From Camellia lanceoleosa (lineage: Eukaryota; Streptophyta; Magnoliopsida; Ericales; Theaceae): a stretch of DNA of 64,000 nt. Shown here in pieces: positions 12,087 through 23,715 of the stretch (within the stretch, counting starts at the first letter, position 1; each line of letters starts with the position of its first letter). The position numbers and the translations under genes were made by a program. The notes beneath the pieces were generated by a model, which saw only the letters and a list, made by a program, of their open reading frames with translations, ran no database searches and had not been told where the DNA came from. Where the stretch lies: the NCBI GenBank assembly GCA_025200525.1, contig CM045758.1, positions 7,126,580 to 7,190,579 on the forward strand, written 5' to 3'.

Positions 12087-12539
12087 TTAGGGATTGGGCG
12101 TAAGAGTCTCAGAAGACCTAACAAGGATCATGTTTTCATGATTCAAGTCATTTATTTTATAAGATATTTTATATACATTATTCATTTAAAAAAATAAGCG
12201 GGTTTAATTGAGTGACACCTCACACCTTTCCTTTTGTCACCATTGTCTGTTCTCCCTTCCCTCCAAAGAGACCATCACAACTGCCACTAACCCAACACCA
12301 TCTTGGCCATGACAAACATTTTCACAGAACATGGAGCCATTCCTTATTCGATGGCCATGTTTGTTTGGGTAGATTGTATTAGGTTGGATTGACATGTTAG
12401 AAAAAATAATTTTTTAGTGACTTTAATTAAACATTAAAGTGAGTCCCAACCATCTGATGAGTTGGGTCTAAGTGGGTCTAGATATTTTACAATGAGATCT
12501 TTACACCACAAAATAGAATGGCAAAAAAAAAAAAAAAAC

Positions 12540-13140
12540 CATTGAGATTTGAATGAGAAATTGCCTCATGAAGTTAGCTTCATGAAAGAGGTAATGAAGT
12601 TTGTAACTCCTGCATTAATGGGGTTTGTAACTCCTGCCTTTATTGCAGAGGTTAATGGTGCATTATGACCAGCCATAAAGGCTGGAAGCTTCTCCTCTCT
12701 CCCCTATACATGTATAAATTGAGACCCTCCTGTCAAGTCTCAAACACAGAAATTATTTCTTCCATTTTTTAGTCAGTTTGCTAGAAATTTCTACAGTGAG
12801 AGAGTGCTGCCACTGTTTTTGTTCGCTAAGCTAGACAGAAAGTGCTTCTGCCGTAGCTGGTTTTGACCATCGTATCCTGGGAGATAGACGCCAGGATTCC
12901 TCAAGCACTCGACCCGTGAGGCGACAAAATCTGTTTTAAGGAAACTGCTTCCATGCAAGTTTCGGTTTCGTCTCTTTACCCTTTTATTGTTTTGTGTATT
13001 TCTGTTGAAATTTAGTTGTAATTATCAGCATATGTTTTTGGTATATAATTTGATTTCTTCATAAATCTATTTATTTAATTTCACAATTTGAACAACATGA
13101 CACTCTCATGACTAACAGTTTTAGGCTTACGAATTCACTT
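12540..13140 (+). promoter_or_regulatory. LTR-like or gene-leader-like segment with TATA box
   Basis: TATAAAT at 12713-12719 lies downstream of a pyrimidine-rich stretch. It is followed by a leader-like region containing CTCGACCCGTGAGGCGACAA. This is the layout of a plant copia-type LTR (TATA, then R/U5), but I could not find TG...CA ends with a target duplication. It may be a truncated LTR. No coding frame follows. Confidence 0.35.
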
Positions 13141-13167
13141 AGATTGTGAATGATATCCTATGTTTGG

Positions 13168-15212
13168 TGTAGCAATCCCGGTTTCAATCCCTCTTTTATG
13201 TTTAGCCACTCGACCGACGGCGGGGGGGTCGAGGCGCCCTTCATGGGGTCCAGGGCGCCCTTGGCGAGTCCATAAGGGCGCGCCAAGGGTTCGAGCTGCC
13301 CGGTCAGCTCGCAGGTTCCAAGGGCAGCGCCCTGGCGGGGTTGAGGGGCAGCGCCCCTCAAAACAAAATTTCATAATGCATTCAAAGTTACTTAACAGAT
13401 TTCACATTTTGGGTTCAAAGGTTCCCATTTTATAAGCATTTGGACGCAAAATATTTCCTCTCTCAGCGATGTGGGACTCAAAGAGTGGACGAAAGTGTTG
13501 TGCCAAACGACGTCGTTTGGTGTGTTTGTTGGAAGTCCCACATCGGTTACAAGATACAATTTAAGGTAGACAAACTTCTATATAAGTGCAAGTGTAGAGG
13601 GTTAGCTTATCAGCTTCTATGGTTCTTTCTTGGTTCAGTGAACCATTACGAGCCAAGCTCAAGTTATAAATTTTTGTTGTGCCGAGTTGGATTTTGGCCA
13701 TAGTTCCATTGGGATTTTGGCCATAGTTCCTTCGTCAAAGTTGTAAAATTTCTCGAGGGCTTTGTGGCGTGTGGTGGAGATCGAGTTTCATCTCTTCCAA
13801 TTGAGCTCCGACTTTGAGGTAGGGATAACCTACTCCTCCTTATGAGCTTTGTCTTTAAATTTTGGTATTTTGAGATGTTGGAAATTATTGTGTAATTCTT
13901 GAGAAAGTTTGGGGCTTTTATGTAATTTTCATAAAAGAGGGGTTTTAACTAAACTGAATCTATGGTTGTGTGTAACGAAAATGGTAAATTTTGTTATCAA
14001 ATTGGTGGTTATGAGGTAGGGTCGATATTGACAATTTTGGGAAATTGCCCTAATTGATTGAATAAATTAATTTGTATAATTAATTTAGAAAATAAGGATT
14101 CGAGTTGGAAATGTTGAGATTGGGAAGGTATGGGATTAAAGGGTGTAGTTGAACTATTTATCACTCACCAAGTTGAAATGTTGATATATGTATCCATTTG
14201 TGCATTTATTTCCTGTTTAGAGATAATTGCTTTGGGCTATCGATGGAGGATAGTCGTGATTGTTGTAGACAATGCATGATGATTAGGCAAACTGAAACTA
14301 ATCAATTGGTTAAGTCACAGAGTATGACGGATAAAGGAATACATTATTGTTATGTATTGATTGAATATGTATATGACCTGTGTATATATATATATATGTG
14401 TTGTGTTGTATTGGAGGAGATAGGGGATGTACTCCACGGTTTAGGGGAAGATAGGGGATGGACCTCTAAACCGGCGGTTTAGGGGAAGATAGGGGATGGA
14501 CCTCTAAACCGGATATTGTTTGGGAGGAGATAGGGGATGGACTCCATTGATACAGCTTGTATGCTTATCTAGTGATGTGTTGACACAGCTTGTATGCTTG
14601 TCTTTGGAAGTGTGGTATATGGAAGTGTTGATATAGCTTGTATGCTTATCTGTTGATGAATTGATATAGCTAGTATGCTTATCTATTGTGAAAGGGAAAA
14701 TGTCTAATGTTGCTTGGCCAGGTTCTGAGCCATGGTTTGAATTGAGAAATGAATGAGAAATGGAAAATTAAAGAATACTATGGACTTGTATGTCATAAAA
14801 CAGTAATGTGACCTAAGGGAATGAAACAGTGATGACCATCTATCAACTGCTAATATTTTAGTCATTGTTCATAGTTGGTTTAGTGTATTTCTACTGGGCT
14901 GTTAGCTCACCCTATACGGGAATATCATTTTCAGGTGCAGATGGGACGTTACCACCAAGGCAATAGCAAGGGTGGATCATTGGGGAGCAAGAGTTTCCTT
15001 ATTATGCTTTATGTGTGTATAAGTGTTGTTTGTAAAGCCAAGGGCTTAATATGTAATGGGCGAGACCCTATTTGTGTAACCAAGCAAGGTCTTGGAAAGA
15101 TGTAAGCCTATATGGCATTTAGTTGCTTATTAAATTGTGAACTCTGATGTATGACCTTATATTTATTCCTCACATGAGTCATCTTTAATGTTATTATTTT
15201 GAGGGCGTTACA
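13168..15212 (+). mobile_element. Solo LTR of a Ty3/gypsy Tekay-type element (2,045 bp), duplication TTTGG
   Basis: It starts TGTAGCAATCCCGG and ends GAGGGCGTTACA. A perfect TTTGG duplication lies at 13163-13167 and 15213-15217. Its start, its GAGGAGATAGGGGATGGACT repeats (14416-14545) and its end match the layout of the complete element's LTRs at 34960 and 42138, so both belong to one lineage. The GC-rich block 13210-13365 and a palindrome AAACGACGTCGTTT (13505-13518) lie near the 5' end. No internal region remains. Confidence 0.92.
14416..14545 (+). repeat. GGAGATAGGGGATGGAC repeats inside the solo LTR
   Basis: Four or five variants of (A/G)GA(A/G)GATAGGGGATGGACT(C/T) alternate with CTCTAAACCGG. 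Downstream, CTTGTATGCTTATCT recurs four times over 14555-14680. Both repeat types are shared with the full-length element's LTRs and are likely U3 elements. Confidence 0.7.
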
Positions 15213-15439
15213 TTTGGATTGAGTCAGGATTATAAGGAGGGACTAATAGTCCAGACTTTGGCTTAATCCTCCAATTTATACCTCATCCCTTTTGTAAGAT
15301 TAAATAGTCTGTCATATGTGGATTACCATATTCGAATGAATTATTAGTCCATACTTTAATTGTTTAACTAAATATCAAATTAATAATTTTATTGGATTAT
15401 TAATCCAATCCCAAACTCATGTCCACCCAAACAAACATG

Positions 15440-17216
15440 ACATTTATGTACTGTACTGATTGGCTTGAGAAGTTTGCTATTGAAGAATCTAGAACTTACT
15501 AAAATCAATTTTGAAAAGTTTGCAATTGAACAATAAAAAACTAACTGAAATCAATTTGTAAGAACAAAGCACCAATAACTAGCAAGAATCACATTTGGAT
15601 TGAAATCGATTTGGATAATGAAAACCCTTTCTTATCACTAGGGAGATGGCAAAGAAACAAATTCTGGTGAGAGAGAAGAATGGGACGCAGAGATCAGGGA
15701 AGACGAAGGAGATAATCAGGTACATGTGCGTGTTGATGGAGAAAGTTACAATTTTTATGAGGTGTCATTTTCTGATTAGGTGATCAGAACAAAGTTATTT
15801 ACACAAGGTCCAGAATAACTTAATCTGATGAATAATGCTATGTGCATTAATTAGTATACTAACTAGTATATTAACAGATAATATGGTACAATTTTAAAAA
15901 TTTTAGATATTTTTAATTTGTATAATAAATGGGGTCAATAATAATGTCATAATACTAATTAGTATACTAATTGATTCACTAATTGGTATATATAACATGG
16001 TAATCTCACTACGAATCAATTGGCATTGAATTTGGGAGGAACTATGTGCACTAACTTATTTAATATTTAATGCAATACCTTTTAATTAAAAAAAATAAAG
16101 TTCAAATTACCAACTATTTGATGGATGTGTCGAAATTTTTGTAGTTTCAAACATCCATATATCCATACACGGACTAAATATCAAGTATAGTGATATCTCT
16201 AAATAAAAAATAAAAAATATTGCCATGTTATAATTCAGTTCATAAATGCTCTCCAATCACAAGAAAAATTAAAACCAATATTAGGACGGTTTGTTACGGC
16301 TTTTATGGAGTGATTATATCTAGTTTTACGCTTTGTTTGTTTTGGCAACAAATATTTTTTAATAGAAAATATTTTCTTATGTTTGGTTACGTTCTTTAAA
16401 TTAATACACTAATAATTGTTATTCTTACAGTAGATGTGTGTATGTGTAAATAAATGCAAATAAAATAAACAACAAAATAAAAAGTAATTAATTCAGAAAA
16501 TAATTATATAAATTAAATTTCGAATCAATTACTTACAGAAAATATAAGTCAGGACTTGTGTTGGACACAATCTCCTTAAAGTAGATTTCGCCCCTCACTC
16601 CGGTGCTTCGAGTTTTACTTCCTAGGATGCAATGATTACTTCCCAAGATGCAACGACTACTAGAACATGTGGCTTTTCCGAACAGGTACCAACAGATAGA
16701 ACCTGTTCGGACAAATTCAATAGGTAGAAAACCTGTTTGGATAGAAATAGATCTGTTCAGTTTGAATTTCAACCTCTTCAAGTGGAGTAAAACCTGTTTG
16801 GGTGGAGGAAAAAAAATTGGACCAATTTATTTTGAATTTTGAAACCAAAATTAAAAATAAATAAAATAAATTACAAATGTTTTGTGCCCAAAAAGATAAG
16901 TATTAGGCCGAACAAGCCCAACCCAATTGGACGGACGACAGCGGCAACGCATGTGTGGTTTTTGTTTCGGGTCCAATGGGTCTAACCCACTTTACCCATA
17001 ACCCCACCCTTTCACAAACTTGGGTACCCCTTGGGGTCCATCACAAGTATTCCAAGCTATAATATATAAACTCATACAAATCCTTAAACCTTTCCAATGT
17101 GGGATAAACACATTTCACAAGTGTGTAGGAAACCCACATAAAGCCATTTCTACAAACCCGAAAACATGTGTTGAATTTTCATTTATCCAGAAATGATTTT
17201 GAGCAATAAATTATTT
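15440..17216. other. Intergenic DNA, nothing coding recognised
   Basis: The stretch 16685-16805 contains five variants of AACCTGTT(C/T)GG, a degenerate local repeat. 16905-17165 is less AT-rich and includes CCAATGTGGGATAAACACA, a motif common in plant repeats. No frame matches a known family. The opposed frames at 16533-16842 come from the local repeat. Confidence 0.5.
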
Positions 17217-17407
17217 TAATAATCAACTTAGTCAAAAATTATAAATAGGATCATCGACATGTTGATTTCTAGATCTATATGTAATACATAAAAATGAAAT
17301 ATAAAAAAAAAAAGCCATTTGAAAATTAGAAATTTGCAAAGGTTTAACGAAATAAACATTAGCTCCATATGACCAACAATCCCTACTAAAAAAAAAAAGA
17401 AGGGGGG

Positions 17408-17941
17408 GAGTCCGGATCCTCGGCCGCCCTACCCGGCAGCCGTTCCCAGCAGCCCCCAAAACGACATCGTTTTGGGGGATTTTTTTTGGTTTTTTTGATT
17501 TTTTCTTTTCTTTTCTTCTTCCTCGTTCGAACAGAACCAGAGGGGAGGGGAGGGGAAGAAAAGAAAGAGGGGGAAGGGAGGGAAAGAAGAGAGAGAAGAA
17601 GAGGGAGTCGCCGGTGGGCCGGACTGGAGGGGGCCATAATCACCTGGGGAGGAGGAGGAGGAGGAGGAGGAGGCGGAGGCGGGCCGGAGGCGGAGGCAAC
17701 GGCGGTGCAGCTGCTGCGACGAGCTGGATCGGGCGACGATTGGACGACTGACGAGCTCGACGAGCTGCGACGGTGAGTCTTCGGCGAATTCGGACCCCCT
17801 CCCCTTCCCTTCCTCTCTCTCTTCTTCCCCTCCCCTCTGGTTCTGCGAAAAAAAAAAAAAAAAAAAAACCCCCCAAAACGACGTCGTTTTTGGGGGCTGC
17901 TGGGAACGGCCGTCGAGAAGGGCGGCCGAGGATCCAGATTC
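17408..17941. mobile_element. GC-rich foldback element (about 534 bp) with long inverted ends
   Basis: The left end (GGATCCTCGGCCGCCCT, then GTTCCCAGCAGCCCCC) is matched in inverse orientation at 17885-17936, giving ends of about 65 bp. Inside each end is a copy of AAAACGACRTCGTTTT (17458-17473 and 17875-17890). The middle is purine-rich and GC-rich. The matching place in the right arm (about 48570-48595) has only homopolymer runs and lacks the element, so it is an insertion. It resembles Mutator-type MITEs. No target duplication can be read because the target is homopolymeric. Frames over it are low-complexity artefacts. Confidence 0.75.
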
Positions 17942-18410
17942 GTCTTACAACGTGTGGTTTCAAAATATGTTATTTTAATAATTTTTTAATTTAAAAAAAA
18001 ATGTAGAAAAATAGAGAATTGACGTGACTCTAAAAAAATAAATAGACAATATATATGCTAAATAGGTCAGTTGACAAACTAAAAAAATAAAAATAATCCA
18101 AAACCTTCAATCGTATGGGAAACATGGATTACCATGGAAAAGCAAATAACTACTATAAAAACAGATAAAAATCACATTTTTTTTGTGTGATGTATGTTAT
18201 TTAATCACACCTTTTAAATTTTATTAAAGTGCGATCTTTGGGAGTGTGATTAAAAGGAATCATTTTTAATCACACCTTTTAAGTGTAATTAAAAATATTT
18301 AGATCATACTTTTTAAATGTGATTAATAACATTTAGATTACACATTTTAAGTGTGATTAAAAATATTTAGATCATACCTTTTAAGTGTGATTAATTACAC
18401 TTAGATAAAA

Positions 18411-18580
18411 CAACAATGATTCATCCCCCCTTTTTAGGACCCCCTTTGGACCCCCTCTCTCTCTTATTGGTCACCTTTTCTTTTTCTTTTTCTTTTTTTT
18501 CCTGCTCCTCCAATCACCTCTTGCCACGTAACAAAGGGGGTAAAGGGGGTGACCCCCAAAGGGGGTCCCAACCTTTATTC
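18411..18580. mobile_element. Small Mutator-type MITE (170 bp), duplication TAGATAAAA
   Basis: A 9-bp duplication TAGATAAAA lies at 18402-18410 and 18581-18589. The ends carry inverted GGACCCCCTTTGG blocks. The 9-bp duplication suggests the Mutator superfamily. It is nested in the 18150-19917 element and resembles the 26666-26818 element in its CATCCCCCC/TGTCCCCC ends. Confidence 0.75.
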
Positions 18581-18834
18581 TAGATAAAAATATATATATA
18601 TATATATATTACACTCACTAGCTTCTCATTTGCTCTTGTGGAGATTCGAACCATCAACCCTTTCACACCATAAACCTTATATAACACACTCTTTCCACTA
18701 CACCTCTATAACACCATATAATTATATATGCAACATATATTATTTATAGAGTACATAGACCTGTATTAATATAAAAGTATATATATAAAGATAATTATTT
18801 TTTGTTAAACATAATTTATGTAAAAATAAATTAT

Positions 18835-19422
18835 TTACTAGAAAAAAAAAAAGAGACCACTTTTGGCGACTAAACATAATTTTAGTCGCCAATTCTATAC
18901 TTTTGGCTAGTAATTATTTTTTAGTCGTTAAAAAATTTAATTCCCGGGCTAAAATTACCACTTTTGGCAACTAAACTTCTTTTGAGTCGCCAAAAAGCCT
19001 CACTTGTGGCTACTAAACATCTTTTTAGTCGCCCAATGCCTCAGTTTTGGCTACTAAATTTTTTTTAGTCGTCAAAAAATCTCACTTTTGGCTACTAAAA
19101 TTTTTTTAGTTGGTAAAAGCCTCACTTTTGGCGACCAAACATCTTTTTAGTCACCCAATACTTCACTTTTGGCTACTAATTTTTTTTTAGTCGCCAAAAA
19201 GCCTTACTTTTGGCTACTAAAATTTTTTTAGTCGGTAAAAGCCATATATGGGCAACCAAATAGATTTTTAGTCACCAAAACCTATACATTTGGCTACTAA
19301 ATTATTTTAGTCGCCAAAAATCTTTACTTTTGGCTACTAATGCTTTTTTAGCCACCAAAACCCATACTTTCAGCGACCAAATGTGCTTTTTTTAGTCGCC
19401 AAATATGTTTTTTCTTGTAGTG
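18835..19422. mobile_element. Nested CACTA MITE with TTTTGGCGACTAAA repeats
   Basis: The right end TTTCTTGTAGTG (to 19422) is the reverse complement of a canonical CACTA end, CACTACAAGAAA. The left end (near 18837, ACTAGAAAAAA) is eroded. Between them, about nine inverted pairs of ACTTTTGGC(G/T)ACTAAA and TTTTTAGTCGCCAAA recur, a typical subterminal array covering the whole element. It is nested in the 18150-19917 element. The left boundary is approximate. Confidence 0.65.
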
Positions 19423-20363
19423 GAGTGTGGTTATATATATATAATTACACTTATTTAAAAAGTGTGATTAAAAAATAGTAATGTATATATAATCACACTT
19501 TAATTAGAATGTATGATTAAAAAATATATATATAATCACACTTATTTAAAAAGTGTGATTAAAAAGTAGTAGTGTATATATAATCACACTTTAATTAGAA
19601 TGTGTAATTAAAAAATATATAAATAATCACACTTTAATTAGAATGTGTGATTAAAAAATATATATCTAATCACACTTATTTAAAAAGTGCAATGAAAAAG
19701 TAGCAGTGTATATATAATCACACTTTAATTAGAATGTGTGATTAAAAAATATATATATAATCACACTTAATTGAAAAGTGACATAAAAAATGAATATTAT
19801 CACACTCAATCAAATTAAGTGTGATTAAAATATCAATCTAATTTTTTTTATCACACTTTCAATAAAAGTGAGATATTTTTTTTATCAAAGTGTGATCTTT
19901 AATTATTTTTGTAGTAGTAAATCCAATAAAAAATTGTTCTCCAAACGTAAATATGCCCAAAAAAAAAAAAAAAAAAAAAAAAAACAACAACAACAACGTA
20001 GACAAATTTATGAGAAAATACATAAAAAACAAAATGAAATTTTTAATTTTTTGTATCAGCAAATTTTTTTTAAACTTATTAATTTTTTAATAATTTCTCT
20101 ATCTCTCTCGTCTCAATCCTAACGCCAAACTCTATCATAATCTCATGGGATTATGAATTTCTCTCAATCTTCTAAACAAGCCCAACTATTAGGGATGACA
20201 ATGGATAACCTATCACGTGGGTATCCATAGAGACCCAACCCAAATATATGAGTTTTCCCTATTTTTTCTTATCCATTGGGTGGGGTAAGTGATATTCTTT
20301 AAATATCCATAGGGGATGAGTTGGGGATGGGTACCTACTAATTTCCCTATTTTTTTTTTAAAG

Positions 20364-20590
20364 GATTCACAGCCAAAACTAAATATACATTCAATCTTTA
20401 TTTATTTATTTATTTATTTATTCAGGTTCACAACCAACTCTTTTTTTTTTTTTTTTTTAAAGATCCACAACCAAAGCTAAATGTACATCTAATCTTTTTT
20501 TTATATTATTTTTAAGGTTCACAACCATTTTTTTTATTATTTTTAAGATTCACAACCAGAACTAAATATACATTCAATCTTTTTTTTTTT
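20364..20590. repeat. Subterminal repeats of the hAT element, left side
   Basis: Units reading (A/G)GTTCACAACCA(A)AACTAAATATACATTCAATC occur about five times, separated by T-rich runs of varied length. The reverse-complement version forms the right-side array. Confidence 0.7.
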
Positions 20591-20979
20591 AAAAAAAATT
20601 TCTGAATGGTTTGCTTGTTCTGAAATTTCAATTAACGAGTATGAATCTATTTGTTTTATATTATCACACACTACAAGAAAATCAAGTTTTAGTAGCGTTT
20701 TTTTTTTGCAGCGGCCCGAAAAATGCTGCTATAAATGGGCTATTGTGATGGTTGTTGACTGCCATTACAAATAAAACTTTTAGCTGCATTTTTTCCTTAA
20801 AGCGCTGCCATATATTTGTTTGTAGTGACGGTTTGAATACAACCGCTACAATAAGCCAAGCAAAATAAAGGCGCCAAACAAATTCTGATTTCCCGCTTAT
20901 CAAAATTACTTTTTTTGGTGAATAACATATTAGAATCAGTCCCAAAAAAACCATTCAACTCCTTTATTTCAATTTTGTG

Positions 20980-21240
20980 CCCTAGTCTATCAACACTTCT
21001 TTCACGAAGTATCATTGCGCCTTCGTTCATCCTCCACCGGTGTATCGACGACGTCAAGCTACAAAGACCACCGTGATTTCAAGGTCTCTCGCTTCTCTTT
21101 CTCTACCCTCTCGTTCTTCCGGTCTCTCGGTTCTCTCTCTACCCCTCTCTCTTTCTTCTAGTCTCTCGCCTTCTTCTCTGCGTTCACTGTCTTCGGACAA
21201 GTTTGGGTACTTGCCATTCCATTTATATTGCTACTAATAT
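20980..21240 (+). other. Leader-like pyrimidine-rich segment in the CACTA element
   Basis: A stretch rich in CTCTC/TCTCG words (21080-21180) lies just inside the 5' subterminal repeats. It resembles a transcribed leader, either the element's own or from a captured gene. A 65-codon frame here is Ser/Leu/Arg-rich from the repeats, and I do not call it. Confidence 0.3.
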
Positions 21241-23169
21241 CTCCAAAATTTCTCTATTTTGAAGAATTTCATAAACATCTTGAATGATTTTGATTTGGGA
21301 AAATAATTTAGAAAATAGATTGAACATGTTCTGTACTCTGATTATGATATTCACACACACACAATATATATATTCATATTTCAACCAATATAATTAGTGA
21401 AGTGAAATCTCATGCTTCTAATTATGAATAGCAATGTGGAATCATTATGTATGCTAGGTATTTGACAAAATGCCACAATGGAGTAATAGTGCCTACCCTT
21501 TTCTTTATTGGTTTGTTATGTTTTTCTGTTTTTGTTTTTGTTGAGAAAATTGTTGTCCATGAATTTAATGCACAGTTTGTAATGTTTCATTGGCTTAATA
21601 ATGTGATTAGAGGAAATTCAACATTTATGTATGTCATTTTTTTGTTGAATCTAAAGACACAATTCTTGAAGGAAGTTACCAGCCATTCCCATATCACTAA
21701 AGGCCTCTAGTGCTTCCAATATATGGCTTCTTTGCATTACATAAAAAATGTATCAGCATTTGCTTGAAACTAACATGAACATGCATACATCTACCTTCTT
21801 AAGCTTTAATAGCCAAACTGAAACAACAGAAAGGAAGAGGCATTTTCATAATATAGCATTCAAAAATCAAATTATGACATCCATTTTCTATTGTCTAGGA
21901 CCTCCATACAAACATTACAAGTCAAAACATTTTTATTGAATTACAAGTATCCAAGCCCATGCTCCTTAAAGCATTTGACATAAGGAGCATTGTGGCAGTA
22001 GTTTCAACTGCAGATATAATGTCCATGTGCTTCCCTTTCAGCAAGAGGAAAATTACAAAAAAAAAAATTTAAGGGAATAGAGAAAAATATATATATATAT
22101 ATATATTAGTTGCCAACTTGATACATGCTAAGAAATATATATAGGCTATCCTAAAAAATATTTAAGATTTTTTAGCCTTTTAGGGTATGTTTCCTTTTTA
22201 CATATAAGAAGTTTAGAAATTTCTTTAAAACCAATCTCAGATTATTTTCAAAAACTCACATAAAGATCAAAAGTCCACGTTGAAACCACCAAATATTGTA
22301 ACATATACCCCTTTTTTTGTGTTCAATCCAGTCCCTACAGCAGTGCCCAAGTACTTCAGAGCCCAAACACACTGGGACTAAATCTTACCATTTATCTATG
22401 TGCATGCACAAACACACTGCTGCTGTTACGTTTTAGTGTTGCAATGGAGTTTTTTGTGACTGAATTTATTGCTGGAACAGAGAAGAAACAGAGCTTGCTT
22501 TTATTTTGTACACTGCTATATTTGGCTGGACTTGATTGAGCTTGCTCCCACCTTTCATTCATGTATTGTTGCTGTAATTGTAAGCTTATGATTCATCAAT
22601 AAAGATCTTTTTCTTTTGCTGATTTAAAAAAAAAAATGCTCATTTAATTTGATTAATATGTTAGTTTTTTATTTTAAAAAAGTACTATGATGAGACAAAG
22701 ACAGAAGCACAAAAAGTAGCTACTGTGAGCACTATGTTGACCTTGTCGCGTATTGGTTTTCAAAGGATGTATGCATAGATGTATGTTTCTATCAAATAAT
22801 ACAATGTCATTATATCATTTTTATTAATATACTCGCTAAAAACAAGCCCATTAAATAAATAAATTGAACAAAAATTGATTTCGTGGTTTATGTCAAATTT
22901 GATAAAGGATGTTCAATGTCAAATAAGATTTTGATATTTTTCTTAGAGCTTCCAACACTTTCTCACATGTCATTTTAGATTTACATTAACATTAAACCCT
23001 TGAGCTCTAACATTTTAAATAAACTGTTGACTTTTTGTGTTGATGGATAATGATTATAAACTGAATAGCCGTTAATAATATAATATAATTGGTTGGAGCA
23101 TAATGAGATAGATGTCAAAAGTAACTTCCTTGTCTTGAGTAGTCATCTCTTAAACAGAGGTTGTCGCTA
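21241..23169. other. Internal non-coding DNA of the CACTA element
   Basis: No exon is recognised. 22330-22632 ends CATCAATAAAGATC, then TTTGCTG and an A-run, which looks like a polyadenylated 3' tail (LINE or processed-transcript type). The rest is AT-rich with short frames that match nothing. Confidence 0.45.
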
Positions 23170-23548
23170 TTTATTGAATGATCTTGTTGTTGTATGATTT
23201 TTTGGGTTCGGGGGTTTGTGGTCTGCTGCAGTTGCATTTTGTTTGGCTCTATAGGGTGGTTTTGTTTATAATGTATTTTTTTGTGGTTATGTTGGTTGTG
23301 ATTGTGATGTTTTTGTGTTAGGATTTGTTAGTTAATTGGTTCTATATTGCAAAATTGGTTGATGATCAGTTTTTGGGTGGTTGGTTTAGCATTTGTTTGG
23401 CTTGAGTGTTTCTATCAATTTAGTCAGGATTCGCTAAGCGCTGATGCTATTTTACCTTAGCTCCCTCTTTTGATGTAATTATGTTGTGCTCTTTATAACA
23501 TCAATAACATTTTCCTTTTGCTGGAAAAAGAAAGAGGAAAAAAAAAAA
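23170..23548 (+). mobile_element. 5'-truncated LINE, 3' end only
   Basis: The stretch is T/G-rich and ends CATCAATAACATTTTCC, TTTTGCTGG and an A-rich tail (23526-23548), the usual form of plant L1 3' ends. No reverse transcriptase is included. No clear target duplication was found. A similar T/G-rich tail lies at 25920-26130. Confidence 0.55.
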
Positions 23549-23715
23549 AGGCTACCAGTGGTTTTCTTAGAGGTGTTAGAAGGTAAAAACCATTGTAGTT
23601 CTATATATCAACTCGTGTTTTGTAGTTTAATAATATTGTATTTGGAGACAATGACATATATAGACTTCTTTAACATTTTTCATTAGAAGTACTTCACTAA
23701 AAACATTGGCCACCA

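Larger units (their letters stand above)
12356..15439. mobile_element. Element with perfect 15-bp terminal inverted repeats, split by a solo LTR
   Basis: CATGTTTGTTTGGGT at 12356-12370 is matched exactly by its reverse complement at 15425-15439. A further AGATTG/CCAATC pairing lies just inside. The span contains the solo LTR 13168-15212, so the original element was about 1 kb. I found no convincing target duplication next to the repeats, so the class (hAT or PIF-like) is open. No transposase is visible. Confidence 0.5.
18150..19917. mobile_element. CACTA/PIF-like non-autonomous element (1,768 bp), duplication TAA
   Basis: Ends are CTACTATAAAAACAG and, reverse-complemented, CTACTACAAAAATAA. 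TAA lies on both sides (18147-18149 and 19918-19920). The right arm keeps the empty site, reading GCAAATAAAATCC in the same sense. Both subterminal regions are packed with AATCACACTTTTTAAGTGTGATTA-like units, the kind of array transposases bind. No coding region. The 3-bp duplication fits CACTA or PIF/Harbinger. Confidence 0.8.

Noticed and set aside
13135..13435. Overlapping frames on both strands in the GC-rich block
   Set aside because: They exist because stops are rare in GC-rich DNA. The block is inside a solo LTR and shows no domain.
17386..17994. Several frames of 73-107 codons on both strands
   Set aside because: They read the purine- and GC-rich foldback element as poly-Gly, poly-Leu, poly-Arg and poly-Lys. 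Low complexity, no homology.
19859..20122. Opposed frames with poly-Lys and poly-Phe
   Set aside because: They are produced by the A-run at about 19959-19983.
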